Part shown: positions 10,564-18,972 of the stretch, piece by piece
Layout of the letters: every line of letters starts with the position of its first letter
How positions within the stretch are numbered: the first letter of the stretch is position 1
DNA from: Gymnopilus junonius
Lineage: Eukaryota > Basidiomycota > Agaricomycetes > Agaricales > Galerinaceae
Assembly (NCBI GenBank): GCA_015501075.1
Contig: JADNYJ010000290.1
Coordinates: 1-41,459, forward strand
Direction: 5' to 3'
Length of the DNA stretch: 41,459 bases
The notes under the pieces: generated by a model
What the model saw: only the letters and a program-made list of their open reading frames with translations
The model's database searches: none
What the model was told of the DNA's origin: nothing
Position numbers and translations under genes: made by a program

Positions 10564-11361
10564 CTACCCGCAATGATTCCGAGCGAAAATTCGGAGTGCA
10601 GCATCCACATCGAAAGAGCCGTCGTTGATACTAGTAGGGGAAGAAAGTCTCATGTCAGCGGCATCCATTGTGACCTCTTCGTCTACATCGTCCTGATCCT
10701 GTGAACTGATATGCTGCCCCTGGGTTATTAGTAACTTGATATTCTTCTTCAACGCTCCTCGACTGCGACAGAGTTCGACCGGGGACGAGTGTTCAACGGA
10801 GTCAAAGTTGAGTTCAGAGTCTAAAATATTTGATAATATTGTATACAGAAATCGCATGTCAATGCGGCGGTCCAAAAGTCGACCTATACAAACAAGCAAA
10901 GCATTCATAAGCGTAAGCATAGGATTTAATAAATTGTGTATCCAGCAAAAAAAAAAAACGTCAAACGCACCTGATAGAGTTGGAGCCATAGCACGCTGAA
11001 CCAAAACTTCCGTCTCGACTGACGATCCACCAAAATAACATCCTACCGCCTTGAGCGGCGGGAGCATCTCAGCTTGTGGACTCGGCCAAGATTTCTCTTT
11101 GCCTTCCCTCTTGTTTAATCTGAGCTCGTACAGCTTTTTCCCATTGAAGATCGGATGTCTCATCTTCCAAAGGTAAATCTCGCTTGGATGGCGTAATGAA
11201 CCGAGAGGCGAGAGCTTAATATTGAGTATTGCCTGCGCGAGGCAGCTGACGGACGCTGTGGGATGAACTTGAACGACGAATTGCTGGCTTTGTGGTGTGC
11301 AGCCCATAGAATCCGACTCGGAGACGAGAAGACATTTGAGGCTGAGCATGGGACGATGCAT
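10564..11361 (-). CDS. Crinkler-like N-terminal domain protein without recognisable effector domain
   Basis: Starts MHRPMLSLKC. Residues about 5-125 resemble the ubiquitin-like N-terminal domain of Crinkler (CRN) proteins: a first strand LSLKCLLV, then VVQVHPTASVSCLAQAIL, the IYLWK motif, and an amphipathic segment ending in VLVQRA. An in-frame intron of 87 nt (10884-10970, GTGCGT...TATAG) is inferred because the paralogue at 14302 has an intron at the same point; that gives 236 residues instead of 265. After the intron both paralogues share a helix ending in LNFDSVE and the (A)LKKNI motif. The last 50 residues are acidic and no nuclease or kinase domain follows. CRN proteins were described as host-targeted effectors in oomycetes and also occur widely in fungi, where roles are unclear. 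Confidence 0.6.
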   Translation of the reverse strand: MHRPMLSLKCLLVSESDSMGCTPQSQQFVVQVHPTASVSCLAQAILNIKLSPLGSLRHPSEIYLWKMRHPIFNGKKLYELRLNKREGKEKSWPSPQAEMLPPLKAVGCYFGGSSVETEVLVQRAMAPTLSGAFDVFFFCWIHNLLNPMLTLMNALLVCIGRLLDRRIDMRFLYTILSNILDSELNFDSVEHSSPVELCRSRGALKKNIKLLITQGQHISSQDQDDVDEEVTMDAADMRLSSPTSINDGSFDVDAALRIFARNHCG

Positions 11362-13114
11362 TGCTTGGCTGGAATTGAGTCGACAAATTTAACGATGGGG
11401 AGACCTCCTTTCCGAGATGTCGTAAGTGACTCCTATAGTCTTTGACTCCCTAAATTCGACAATCAAAACTTCGTCAGGAGGAATTAGGGGAAAGATTGTC
11501 ATTAGGCAGGTGGGACAATGTTGGAGAAGGAATTTAACTTTTTAGTGCCCCGACTCAGAGATTCGAGAAGGAGTCTGACCAAGCGGAAAGACGGTTCACA
11601 GCCACACACTGGCTTTTCTCTTGCAAGACTTCAGTCAACACTAAGTCCTGCTCAAACCGAACGCGTATCTAAACTTTCTCCCTCCTAGTACTGCAATCTG
11701 AGGTTGCGCGCGATCTTTATCTTAGAACTTTAGGTGTATGTATGTGAAGTTCGGGACGCTGAATACTTCTAAGTTAATACCGTGACTTTCTTTCCGTAGG
11801 CTGTAATGTCTAGTACTGTCTCAGATGATTTAGTAGTCATAAACAGGCATGTGACCAGCTCTAGTTGTGTACTTTGACTCCAGGTATGTTTATGTTCTCA
11901 TGCATTTGTTGGTTAGTGACACCTCTATTCAATAATACTCTCTCTGATATATGTTCTCCTCTCGGTAATCTGCGAAGTGAGGTTGGTGACGATGGATGGA
12001 TTTGAACCAGAACTGATCTACAACAATCAGCAACCAATAATTCATTGCAATGTGTTCGAATACTGCTTTTCATTGGCATTGCAGTTTCTTAGTTCTGTCC
12101 TTTAGGCAGAATCTCTTCAATAGAGTTACCAAACCACAAACACTCAGATAATTGAGCCCTTGAAGATGGAGGTCCATTTCATCAACCACACACATATTAT
12201 CATCAGTCCATTATCAGTCTTTGCAAGAAAGCATAAATATTCTCTAATATATGGGCAATTACTAAATGCAAAACCTTTCACTTGTAATGCCAATCAGAGA
12301 AATTCTGTGATTGGTAATGGATACTGCAACTTACAAATCAGGGTGGATAATCATCCTGCAGTGAATAAGCCGGTACCTGTTTATCGCTAAGGGAAGATAG
12401 ATAAATCTTCTGACATACAGGCATTGAAGCTACCACTATTCCCCTTCAGAAATCCCATTCATAAATCCGAGTTGTTGACTCTGTGATGATTGACCTACAA
12501 CATTCCTTCCAACTGAGGAGAAAAATTCCATCAATACATAGAAGGTGAGGGGTGTGTTGCTCTATTCATATCATAACCATAATCTCAAAGCATAAAACTT
12601 TCCACCAGATTGTCTTTGAATTTTAAGGGACTTCCTTACAAAATGCAATGGGTAGAATTACCTGACATCGAACTTCAACAAGAACCTGAGACTCACACCT
12701 GTTCATAGCAAAGTTGACAGAAGCCCATTCTATACTTTTCCAGTAATCCATGACCCTACAACTGGTGCAAATGTGGTCACCAGACTCCCTTCTAATTGCT
12801 GAATATTTCGAGAAGATGTACCTTGACACACCATCTTTTTTCCACATAATACCCTTTCTTTACAAGCTGCTTTCCCGCTGACTATATGCAAGCTTAACCC
12901 ACCCACTATTGAACACATTTATCAGAACTGGGAGCTAAAATATGGAAAAGTATAAAAGAGATCCTGTCTAAAAGGACCAAGCTGCAGTTGAGTAGGCAAA
13001 GATTCAGGAGGTATGTGATAAGGTAGATGGGTGGTATGCTAAGAGGCAATGGGAAAGGGCCATTGGCTGCCTTCTTATTAATACAGCCAGGAGTGGAAGG
13101 ATATCACCACTAGA
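11362..13114. other. AT-rich intergenic region between head-to-head Crinkler-like genes
   Basis: No convincing gene is present. Frames are short and broken. A degenerate B-box-like GGTTCAAATCC occurs on the minus strand near 12000, without a foldable tRNA. The region contains the upstream sequence of the minus-strand Crinkler-like gene. Confidence 0.4.
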
Positions 13115-13795
13115 CACTGCTGGCAAGGATCACTTCTGTGGTCAGCAGAACTCTTGCAGAATGATGCAAAATATTGCCATTAGCAAAATGAATTCTTTTT
13201 TGCCAGATCTGCTTCCTGTGAAATTCAATAAGAATTCTTGAAGAATATAATATTCTGAATAACTTCTGACAATTGTAGAATTTATCCTTCTGCAGGCTGC
13301 AGAATATAATGAGAATTTTCTGTCCTCCTTCTGTTCTGAGTCAGTTCTGTGGCCTGCCAAACTTATTGTTTTCTTCACCTTATCAACAGGTTCAGCTGAA
13401 CTCACACATCTGATCAAAACAGAATGATAAAAATCTCCTTATAAGAAGATTTTTATTGTTTTCCTTCTTGCTGAATGTTTAAATTTGACTGAGTTCTAAA
13501 CTTTGCAGAATTCACCCAGAAGCTGAAGAAAACAATAAGGCCAGCAGGGTGCAGAACCAATTCAGAACAAAAGGAGGAGAGAAAATTCTCATTACATTCT
13601 GCAGCCTGCAGAAGGATAAATTCTACAATTGTCAGAAGTTATTCAGAATATTATATTCTTTAAGAATTCTTATTGAATTTTACAGGAAGCAAATCTGGCA
13701 AAAAGAATTCATTTTGCTAATAGCAATATTTTGTGTCACTCCGAATCATTCTGCAAGGGTTCTGCCGACCGCAGAAGTGATCCTTGCCAGCAGTG
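13115..13795. mobile_element. 681-bp fold-back element with CACTG ends (CACTA/CMC-like MITE)
   Basis: Arms at about 13115-13381 and 13524-13795 are inverted copies of each other with only scattered mismatches and small gaps. The ends are CACTGCTGGCAAGGATCACT and its complement. The element is flanked on both sides by AGA (13112-13114 and 13796-13798), which fits a 3-bp target duplication. CACTG/CACTA ends with 2-3-bp duplications are typical of the CACTA (CMC/EnSpm) superfamily, including fungal Plavaka-type elements. No transposase is encoded; short frames across the arms are accidental. The arms would form a very long RNA hairpin if transcribed. Confidence 0.85.
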
Positions 13796-14301
13796 AGAGA
13801 AGAAGTTTGATCAATCGAACCCTCTTTATTTGTTTTCACCAGGGTCCCCCGCTGTAATTTACATGTATTAAATTTCAAATACGAAATGTCTTTTCCCACG
13901 AAGGGTATTTGGAAAAATCCGTGGCAGTGCGTGTACAGGACGTGTGTGGTCGGGTGTGTGCGTGGCTAGTGCGTGCCCGCTTGTGTTGCTTCGGAGCAAC
14001 GCGCATCTCCCAAAAGATATTTTCAGAACCATCCAGTCATCAATTTGATTAGTTCCTCTGATAAGAGCACATGGGCAACACTGTCTGACCTCAAGCCACT
14101 CAAGCCAGAAGGAGGCGCGCATCGCGCAAGCGCTCAACGCGCATCAGCGAGATTTAGATGCGTGCACGTGATTCCCAGCTCTCTCGGCATGCGTCAATCT
14201 CTGCAGTTCCTGGTGGTTTGGTTCAAAATTCAGATGGTACCTCCTTTCCAACCAACTCACAACCAGAACGTTCAAACAATATTTCCCAAACCATCCCACG
14301 C
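13796..14301. other. Upstream region of the Crinkler-HNH gene
   Basis: This lies between the fold-back element and the ATG at 14302. It is locally GC-rich, with a short GCGC-repeat stretch near 14110-14150. No gene is recognised. The frame of the downstream gene stays open upstream to 14158, but homology with the paralogue starts only at 14302. Confidence 0.4.
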
Positions 14302-14943
14302 ATGCCTAATCATACGCTCAGCCTCATATGTCTCGTCGTCTCAGATACCTGTGCACCACTAACCGATGAATTCGTTATCCAAGTCCATCCCACCGCGTCC
14401 GTCTCCAGTCTCGCCCAGAAGATACTGGATACCGGGCGTCTACCCCTTGATTCGTTACGTTATCCAGACGACATACTCCTTTGGAAGACGGCGGACCCCA
14501 TCGTCGACGACGAACATCTTTCCGGATTTGTACTGGACAGAGAAAACCGGGAGGAGCTGTCTGTTTATCCCAGAGCTCAGATTCTTCGGCCGATGAAAGC
14601 AATAGGACATTATTTCCAGAGATCATCGGTTGAACCAGAACTTTTAATACAACGTGCGACTCCTGTACAAGGCGTGTGGAATTTTTCCTAGATCAAAATA
14701 TCCAACCTCATGCTCTTACAGATAGACTTTCGGACCACGCCATCATAAGGTCTCTCTCTGCACTATCATTGAGCCTTTTTGACTCCCTCCTCAACTTTGA
14801 CGATGTTGAAGACGTGCCCTCCGTTGTATTTTCCCGAGAAGCCTTCAAGAAGAACATCCATGTAGCCCATGGATTATCTGTCACTTCACGAGCTCACGAT
14901 TACACCGCCGACGGGAACACTAACACTATGGCGCAAAATCGAG
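14302..14943 (+). CDS. Crinkler-HNH gene, 5' exons: Crinkler-like N-terminal domain
   Basis: Starts MPNHTLSLIC, aligned with the paralogue at 11361. Exon 1 (14302-14671) encodes the Crinkler-like ubiquitin-fold domain, with FVIQVHPTASVSSLAQKIL, the ILLWK motif and ELLIQRA. Exon 2 (14722-14943) encodes the shared helical linker with LLNFDDVE and FKKNI. The intron between them (14672-14721, 50 nt) matches the paralogue in position and phase, but its donor reads GCGTGT, not GT; either a GC-AG intron or a damaged splice site. The coding sequence is then cut by the 3.25-kb element starting at 14927. The reading frame is compatible with the HNH exon at 18187 across the element. Exon 2 is drawn to the GTAAAA donor at 14944, which lies inside the element's terminal repeat. 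Confidence 0.65.
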
Positions 14944-14960
14944 GTAAAAACCTTTCCGAA
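14927..14960 (+). repeat. Left terminal inverted repeat of the 3.25-kb element
   Basis: 34 bases identical to the reverse complement of 18145-18178. It contains CGAGGTAAAAAC, a possible splice donor (GTAAAA at 14944). Confidence 0.95.
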
Positions 14961-15087
14961 AAATTACATTTGACTTCAAAGATTTATTCAAGCTCCAAGA
15001 CAATTCTCGATCACACTTCCAAACATTTAAGTGCTGTCCTGTAATAGCTTTTGGTCTTGGTTGACCACTCCCATAACACCATTTTCT

Positions 15088-15420
15088 TTCCCGTAAAATA
15101 CATTCTTGTTCCCATAAACATTTTCAGCTTCCATGTAACAAACTTTCTTGTTCCCGTAGACATTTTCAACTTCCCTGTAACAAAATGTCTTGTTCCCGTA
15201 AATTTTTCGCTCTTCCCTGTAAAACACTTTCTCATTCCCGAATATTAATCCCTCTACCGTCAACAAAATTCGTACTTTCTGTGACATTAATTGGTTCTCC
15301 CAGAACATATTTTTCCTATTCCCGAGAAAAAAGTCCTTTAATCGGGGATACATCCTACAAGTCCCGAGAACACCTATACGTTCCCTAAAACATCGTCTAT
15401 TTCTATTGGAGTGCCCGAAA
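15088..15420 (+). repeat. Left subterminal TTCCC array with about 21-bp period
   Basis: TTCCC-type motifs (mostly TTCCCGTAAA or TTCCCTGTAA) start at 15088, 15109, 15129, 15151, 15171, 15193, 15213 and 15235. Spacing alternates 20-22 bp, so the true unit is about 42 bp. Further copies follow near 15297, 15319, 15361 and 15381, in steps close to multiples of 21. Arrays like this near transposon ends usually bind the transposase. Confidence 0.85.
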
Positions 15421-15789
15421 CGACACAGTTTCCTGGGAAAATCTTGTCTTTCATCAACCTTTGAATCGGAGCTTGAAGATTTGAGCCCTACCAAGTTAGC
15501 CTGCCGTTGTCAGCTCCGCTCGGCAACCACCGCGTGCAACCGTCGGTGCAATGCTTTCTAATTTTGCGCATCAGTGGCGGTGCTTTGACATTCCCGCGCG
15601 GCACGCAAATCGGCCAGCCTGGTACGATTGTTGACACTCGCCGCCTCGTCTTTTCCGTCTCCACCACCTCTCCTCTTCCCTTCATTCTGCCCCGCCCCTC
15701 CCTCATCTGAGGATGTTGGCCGTTTTTTTGGTGGATTGGGACTGGAATGGCAGCAGAAGGGGGGACCCTTGAAGAGGGAAGCCCATAAG

Positions 15790-15866
15790 GTACGTCTGAG
15801 CTCGTTCTTTCATTCTTTTGATCTTTTTTTTGTCGTTACTAATTGACTACCTACCACCTCCCATAG
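15790..15866 (+). other. Intron-like segment inside the element, plus strand
   Basis: GTACGT donor after CCCATAAG, a strong TACTAAT branch-site-like sequence near 15837, a pyrimidine-rich stretch and an ATAG acceptor, 77 nt in all. The flanks are near duplicates (CCCATAAGGTACGTCT and CCCATAGGTACGTCT). No clear coding frame surrounds it, so a spliced non-coding transcript is one possibility. Confidence 0.3.
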
Positions 15867-15927
15867 GTACGTCTCGACCACCGCTCCCATTCCTCGCGCA
15901 TCACCACCGCCGTTGATCCCCCTCCCT

Positions 15928-16442
15928 CGCTTGCAAGCGCGAGCCGGAGGTTGCATGCCCTAGCAGGAGTCAAACTCCTGTTGGGTGCCTTTTTCGCTGA
16001 ACGGTGGGCTCGAAGACATCGCCGCAGCGGCGCGTCAGCCCATCAGTGCATCTGCTCACCCAGATGCGCCGATTTCATCCTCCCTCGCTTCCAAGTGCGA
16101 GCCTGAGGGTTTCTCGCCCAGGGAAGGGTTCAACACCTTACCTGGTGCTTTTTTCGAGCATGAGAAGGCTTGAACGTGCAGGCGCTGCTGCTTGTTCGCC
16201 CTCTGGGATCTCTGCTCAACCAGATATCAGGAGGGTCGCACTTGCCATGGTAACAGCACGTTTGACCCTCCAGCTCGTCTGTTCAACCAGACGAGCTCCT
16301 TCACCGTCGCCTCTGCGAGACAGTGGATTTTCGGCTCATGCATGGTTCAACACCGTGTACATCGCCGTTTCGTGAGTGAGAGGGGACATTACGAGTCGCT
16401 GGTGCTCCCTATGGCAAGTCTACTCAACGAGACATCCCAATT
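15928..16442 (+). repeat. Array of short hairpins with related TTCAAC-type loops
   Basis: At least seven inverted repeats follow each other at 62-90-nt intervals. Clear ones are CAGGAGT-caa-ACTCCTG (15964-15980), GCATCTG-ctcacc-CAGATGC (16048-16067), CCAGG..CCTGG with loop gttcaaca (16118-16145), TCTG-ctcaac-CAGA (16211-16224), AGCTCGTCTG-ttcaac-CAGACGAGCT (16272-16297) and CATGG-ttcaaca-CCGTG (16340-16356). A palindrome, CGCTTGCAAGCG, opens the array. Stems differ between units while loops stay alike. The surrounding sequence is a degenerate tandem repeat (for example GGTGC followed by five or six T). Coding potential is poor. Confidence 0.7.
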
Positions 16443-16901
16443 TCATCCCTCCTCCCTCGTTTGCAAAGATGGGTAAGCATACCAGGGAGGCGGCCTCTTG
16501 TCCTTTTTATATAGTATCTTTATATTTATTTAATGAGAGTCTCTTTTTTTTTCTTTGACCGTACCTGTGACCAACTCCGAATTCTGATTTGTCCAGTGGA
16601 ATTTTCAGCTAGATAAATCGGATATCCCAAAATGCTATCGCTATATTAAATTGTGTATTTCCTCTATTCACTGTGGGATAGTCCTGCCCCCGACGCTCTT
16701 GGCCCAGGGCGGCTCGTTCCCACACAGCAGGCTTGGACATATTGTGCACCTATGCCCAGAGGCCACTCACTGACAACTGTCTTTTCGGTCTCTCACAAAT
16801 TTTGGGAATCACACTGTATATCAAGTAAGGAATGTGCCGACTTTATAATAGCTAGTACTATAAACCGGTCTACATAAAGGAAAGTATGTCAAACGTACTC
16901 A

Positions 16902-17505
16902 TCACCTCAGCAAATCTTGCATCTCCAGCACCACTCTAGAAACAAATTCCTCCTCCTTCAACATAGTGGGCAAAGTGCGAAGCCACAAAATAAGGTAATC
17001 CTTACATGCAGTTTCCATGTGTGAATGTGAAAGGGAATTGACATAGTCCGCACAAGTCGAAAGTGGGAATGCCCCAGGAGGGCTGGTGGGAAGCACTCTG
17101 AGCGATAGGTAAGGTCATTGTAATTCAAGAAACAAGGCGAGACTTACTTTTCTGACTCCAGCCCTCCCCTTGTGCTATTGACACCCCGAATCAACTCACA
17201 GCTTATCGATTTCCCGCCGATCATCGCTGATTGCGACTCGGAGTCATGACTGCATATTGAAGAGGTGTTGGAGTCGGCGGCGCTGTGGAAAGAGAGGTCA
17301 GCACGGGTTATTTGCCTGCAGATTACTCAGGTACTTACTTGGTTTGTTCCAGACCAATCTCCAGCCCTATACCACCCCGTATCATTGATGTGTGAACGCG
17401 GGAGAAAGGAAAGAGGTAAGTTATAGATCAAAGAGATGCGTGCGAATACTTACGCACCACCGTCGGCTGCAAGAGATGGTGAGCAGCAGAGAAGGAGTCG
17501 GACAT
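16902..17505 (-). CDS. Hypothetical protein, 136 aa, four exons, nested in the transposon
   Basis: Exons 17505-17454, 17366-17339, 17282-17148 and 17097-16902 are joined by introns of 87, 56 and 50 nt. Donors are GTAAGT in all three; acceptors are TATAG, CACAG and CTCAG. The phases all agree and no stop interrupts the 136 codons. The protein starts MSDSFSAAHHLL and has a Ser-rich middle. It ends in a helical, Leu-rich domain with conserved-looking Cys and Trp residues (ADYVNSL, CKDYLILWLRTLP) and a final amphipathic helix. I do not recognise the family. It runs opposite to the interrupted host gene. It may be transposon cargo or a captured host gene. Upstream exons cannot be excluded because a frame from 17766 also has an ATG. 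Confidence 0.5.
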
Positions 17506-17828
17506 GGGAAATGTGTCGTCGATACACGGGCCTCAAAGCAGGGAGTCCCAACACAGGGTTCGGCCGTCGTCGTAGAGGTGGCCTCTGTTGTTAATTGATG
17601 CGCCGTCAACGTTCCTGGGTCGGTCTTCGAGATCGGGGCCTTGGACGTCGAATGCACTAAGGTAAGCCAGGGTAAGCCATGCTAATCTAAGAGCGCTGCG
17701 ATCAGTGGCCAGATCGGAGCCCGAATTTGCGTAAGCGGCGTTCTCGGCAGGTGCATCCTGACTCATCGCAATGCCGTGAAGCCGAACGGTCGGCCCTCAT
17801 TCCAGCCGTACTCTGTTTAAAAGGTTTC

Positions 17829-18092
17829 GGGAACAAAGATTTGACATTTAGAATTCGGGGAGGCCTAGTTGAATTCGGGAATTAAAGACAGGTTAAAGAG
17901 TTTTTGGGAACTATTACAAAGTTCTTGAGAATAGGGAAAGGTTCCGGGAATGCACTCAGAAGTATTAATTTTTTTGATATTATTATATCTCTGGAAACTG
18001 AGAGTTTGCATCATTATCCTCGGGAACATGTATATCTTCCTGGGATTACCTTACATGTACTACTGGGAGAAGAAATTATATTTATCTGGGAG
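17829..18092 (-). repeat. Right subterminal GGGAA array
   Basis: GGGAA-type motifs (the complement of the left-end TTCCC) start near 17829, 17858, 17877, 17906, 17934, 17946, 18022, 18042, 18065 and 18088. The last four are 20-23 bp apart. The opposite orientation to the left array makes the element symmetric. Confidence 0.75.
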
Positions 18093-18144
18093 TGTTAATA
18101 AATTTATCTTGGTTCTAGGATTTCTGAAAAGTCTTATGTATTTG

Positions 18145-18178
18145 TTCGGAAAGGTTTTTACCTCGATTTTGCGCCATA
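18145..18178 (-). repeat. Right terminal inverted repeat of the 3.25-kb element
   Basis: Exact reverse complement of 14927-14960, followed directly by the second TAACAC target copy at 18179-18184. The copy plus the next two bases ends in CACAG, which can act as a splice acceptor. Confidence 0.95.
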
Positions 18179-18186
18179 TAACACAG

Positions 18187-18788
18187 GTATCCCGTCGCCT
18201 ATCCACACCTCCTTTGATATGACAACAGGGAGAGCGCTGCCATCGTCAATCATCGTTGCAGCTCATATTTTCCAACATCGATGGAAAATTATGCTCACTT
18301 CTTGGACAACTTTTCCATCCCGCACTATCAACGACCCACGCAACGGGCTTTTGTTGTACAAACCTGTGGAACATGCCCTGGATCGCTCACAGCTTTGCAT
18401 CGACGTCGATTCAACTCAAGGCCTCGAGTCGATCTTCAAATTTCGCCTATTGGACGAGACAATCAGGTCCAAGTCGCTTACAGAACGCGCTCGGGGATTA
18501 GGTGTAGTACCGGTCAGGAATATCCAATCTTATAGGGCAGAAGACTTTCATATGACGTTTGGCGACCTCGACGGCCAAGCCATTCACTGGCCACCGAAGT
18601 CCAAATTTCGGCCTTCCCGACGGCTCACGGCCTTACACGCTGCAATAGCAATGCGTTATGCTCAGGAGCACTATTCGTATCCAATGAGTGCAAATTTCCC
18701 CTACGACATCTCGGGCGATGTAAAAACTCTAAGCATAGTAGGTGCCGTCCACACAGTAATGGCCGTGGCCGCCGTGGCAGGTGAATGA
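18187..18788 (+). CDS. Crinkler-HNH gene, 3' exon: HNH nuclease domain
   Basis: The open frame runs from at least 18171 to the stop at 18786-18788. The domain has the three core residues of the fungal HNH_2 type: H in VAAHIFQHRW, N in DPRNGLLL and H in EHALDRSQLC. The usual C-terminal partner follows, with FGDLDGQAIHWPPKSKFRPS and a helix LTALHAAIAMRYAQEH. The predicted activity is metal-dependent DNA (or RNA) cleavage. The segment has no good start codon of its own before the domain; the in-frame ATG at 18219 would lose the domain's beginning. Frame and spacing make it the natural C-terminus of the Crinkler-like exons at 14302-14943, giving 397 residues if the element is spliced. In Crinkler proteins the C-terminal domain is the effector part. 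Whether the gene is expressed now is unknown. Confidence 0.65.
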
Positions 18789-18972
18789 GTCAGGGTAAGG
18801 TACAGGCGGCGTGGAATAAGGCTGGTGGGTGGTATGAAAAGGATGGAGGGAAGGGGATTTTTTACTGAGTGAAGCCTGACTTTCCCGACTTTCCCATTGC
18901 GGGGTTCATCATTTGAGCCAAGACGACTTTTGCTGAAGAAGATCGAAGTGGAAGGGCCTGCAAGAAGGATTA

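Larger units (their letters stand above)
14927..18178. mobile_element. 3,252-bp DNA transposon with 34-bp terminal inverted repeats, apparently non-autonomous
   Basis: The ends are exact inverted copies over 34 bp (14927-14960 and 18145-18178), starting TATGGCGCAAAATCGAGG. Weaker similarity continues inward for about 20 bp more. Both sides are flanked by TAACAC (14921-14926 and 18179-18184), a 6-bp target duplication. Subterminal TTCCC motifs (left) and GGGAA motifs (right) are inverted relative to each other. No transposase-like protein is seen, so the element probably depends on another copy. Cargo includes a hairpin array and a four-exon gene on the minus strand. The superfamily is not assigned; the 6-bp duplication does not settle it. 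The insertion lies in coding sequence of the Crinkler-HNH gene. Confidence 0.9.

Noticed and set aside
11990..12030. B-box-like GGTTCAAATCC on the minus strand suggesting a tRNA or SINE
   Set aside because: No matching A-box at proper distance, and the T-stem and acceptor stem do not pair; at best a decayed tRNA-derived fragment.
13142..13857. Frames on both strands of about 90-100 codons across the fold-back element
   Set aside because: They read through the inverted arms and are mirror products of the palindrome, with no family motif.
15027..15494. Minus-strand frame of 155 codons with a repeated YGNK-type motif
   Set aside because: The peptide repeat simply mirrors the 21-bp-spaced TTCCC array; the frame spans non-coding subterminal repeats and has no splice or family support.
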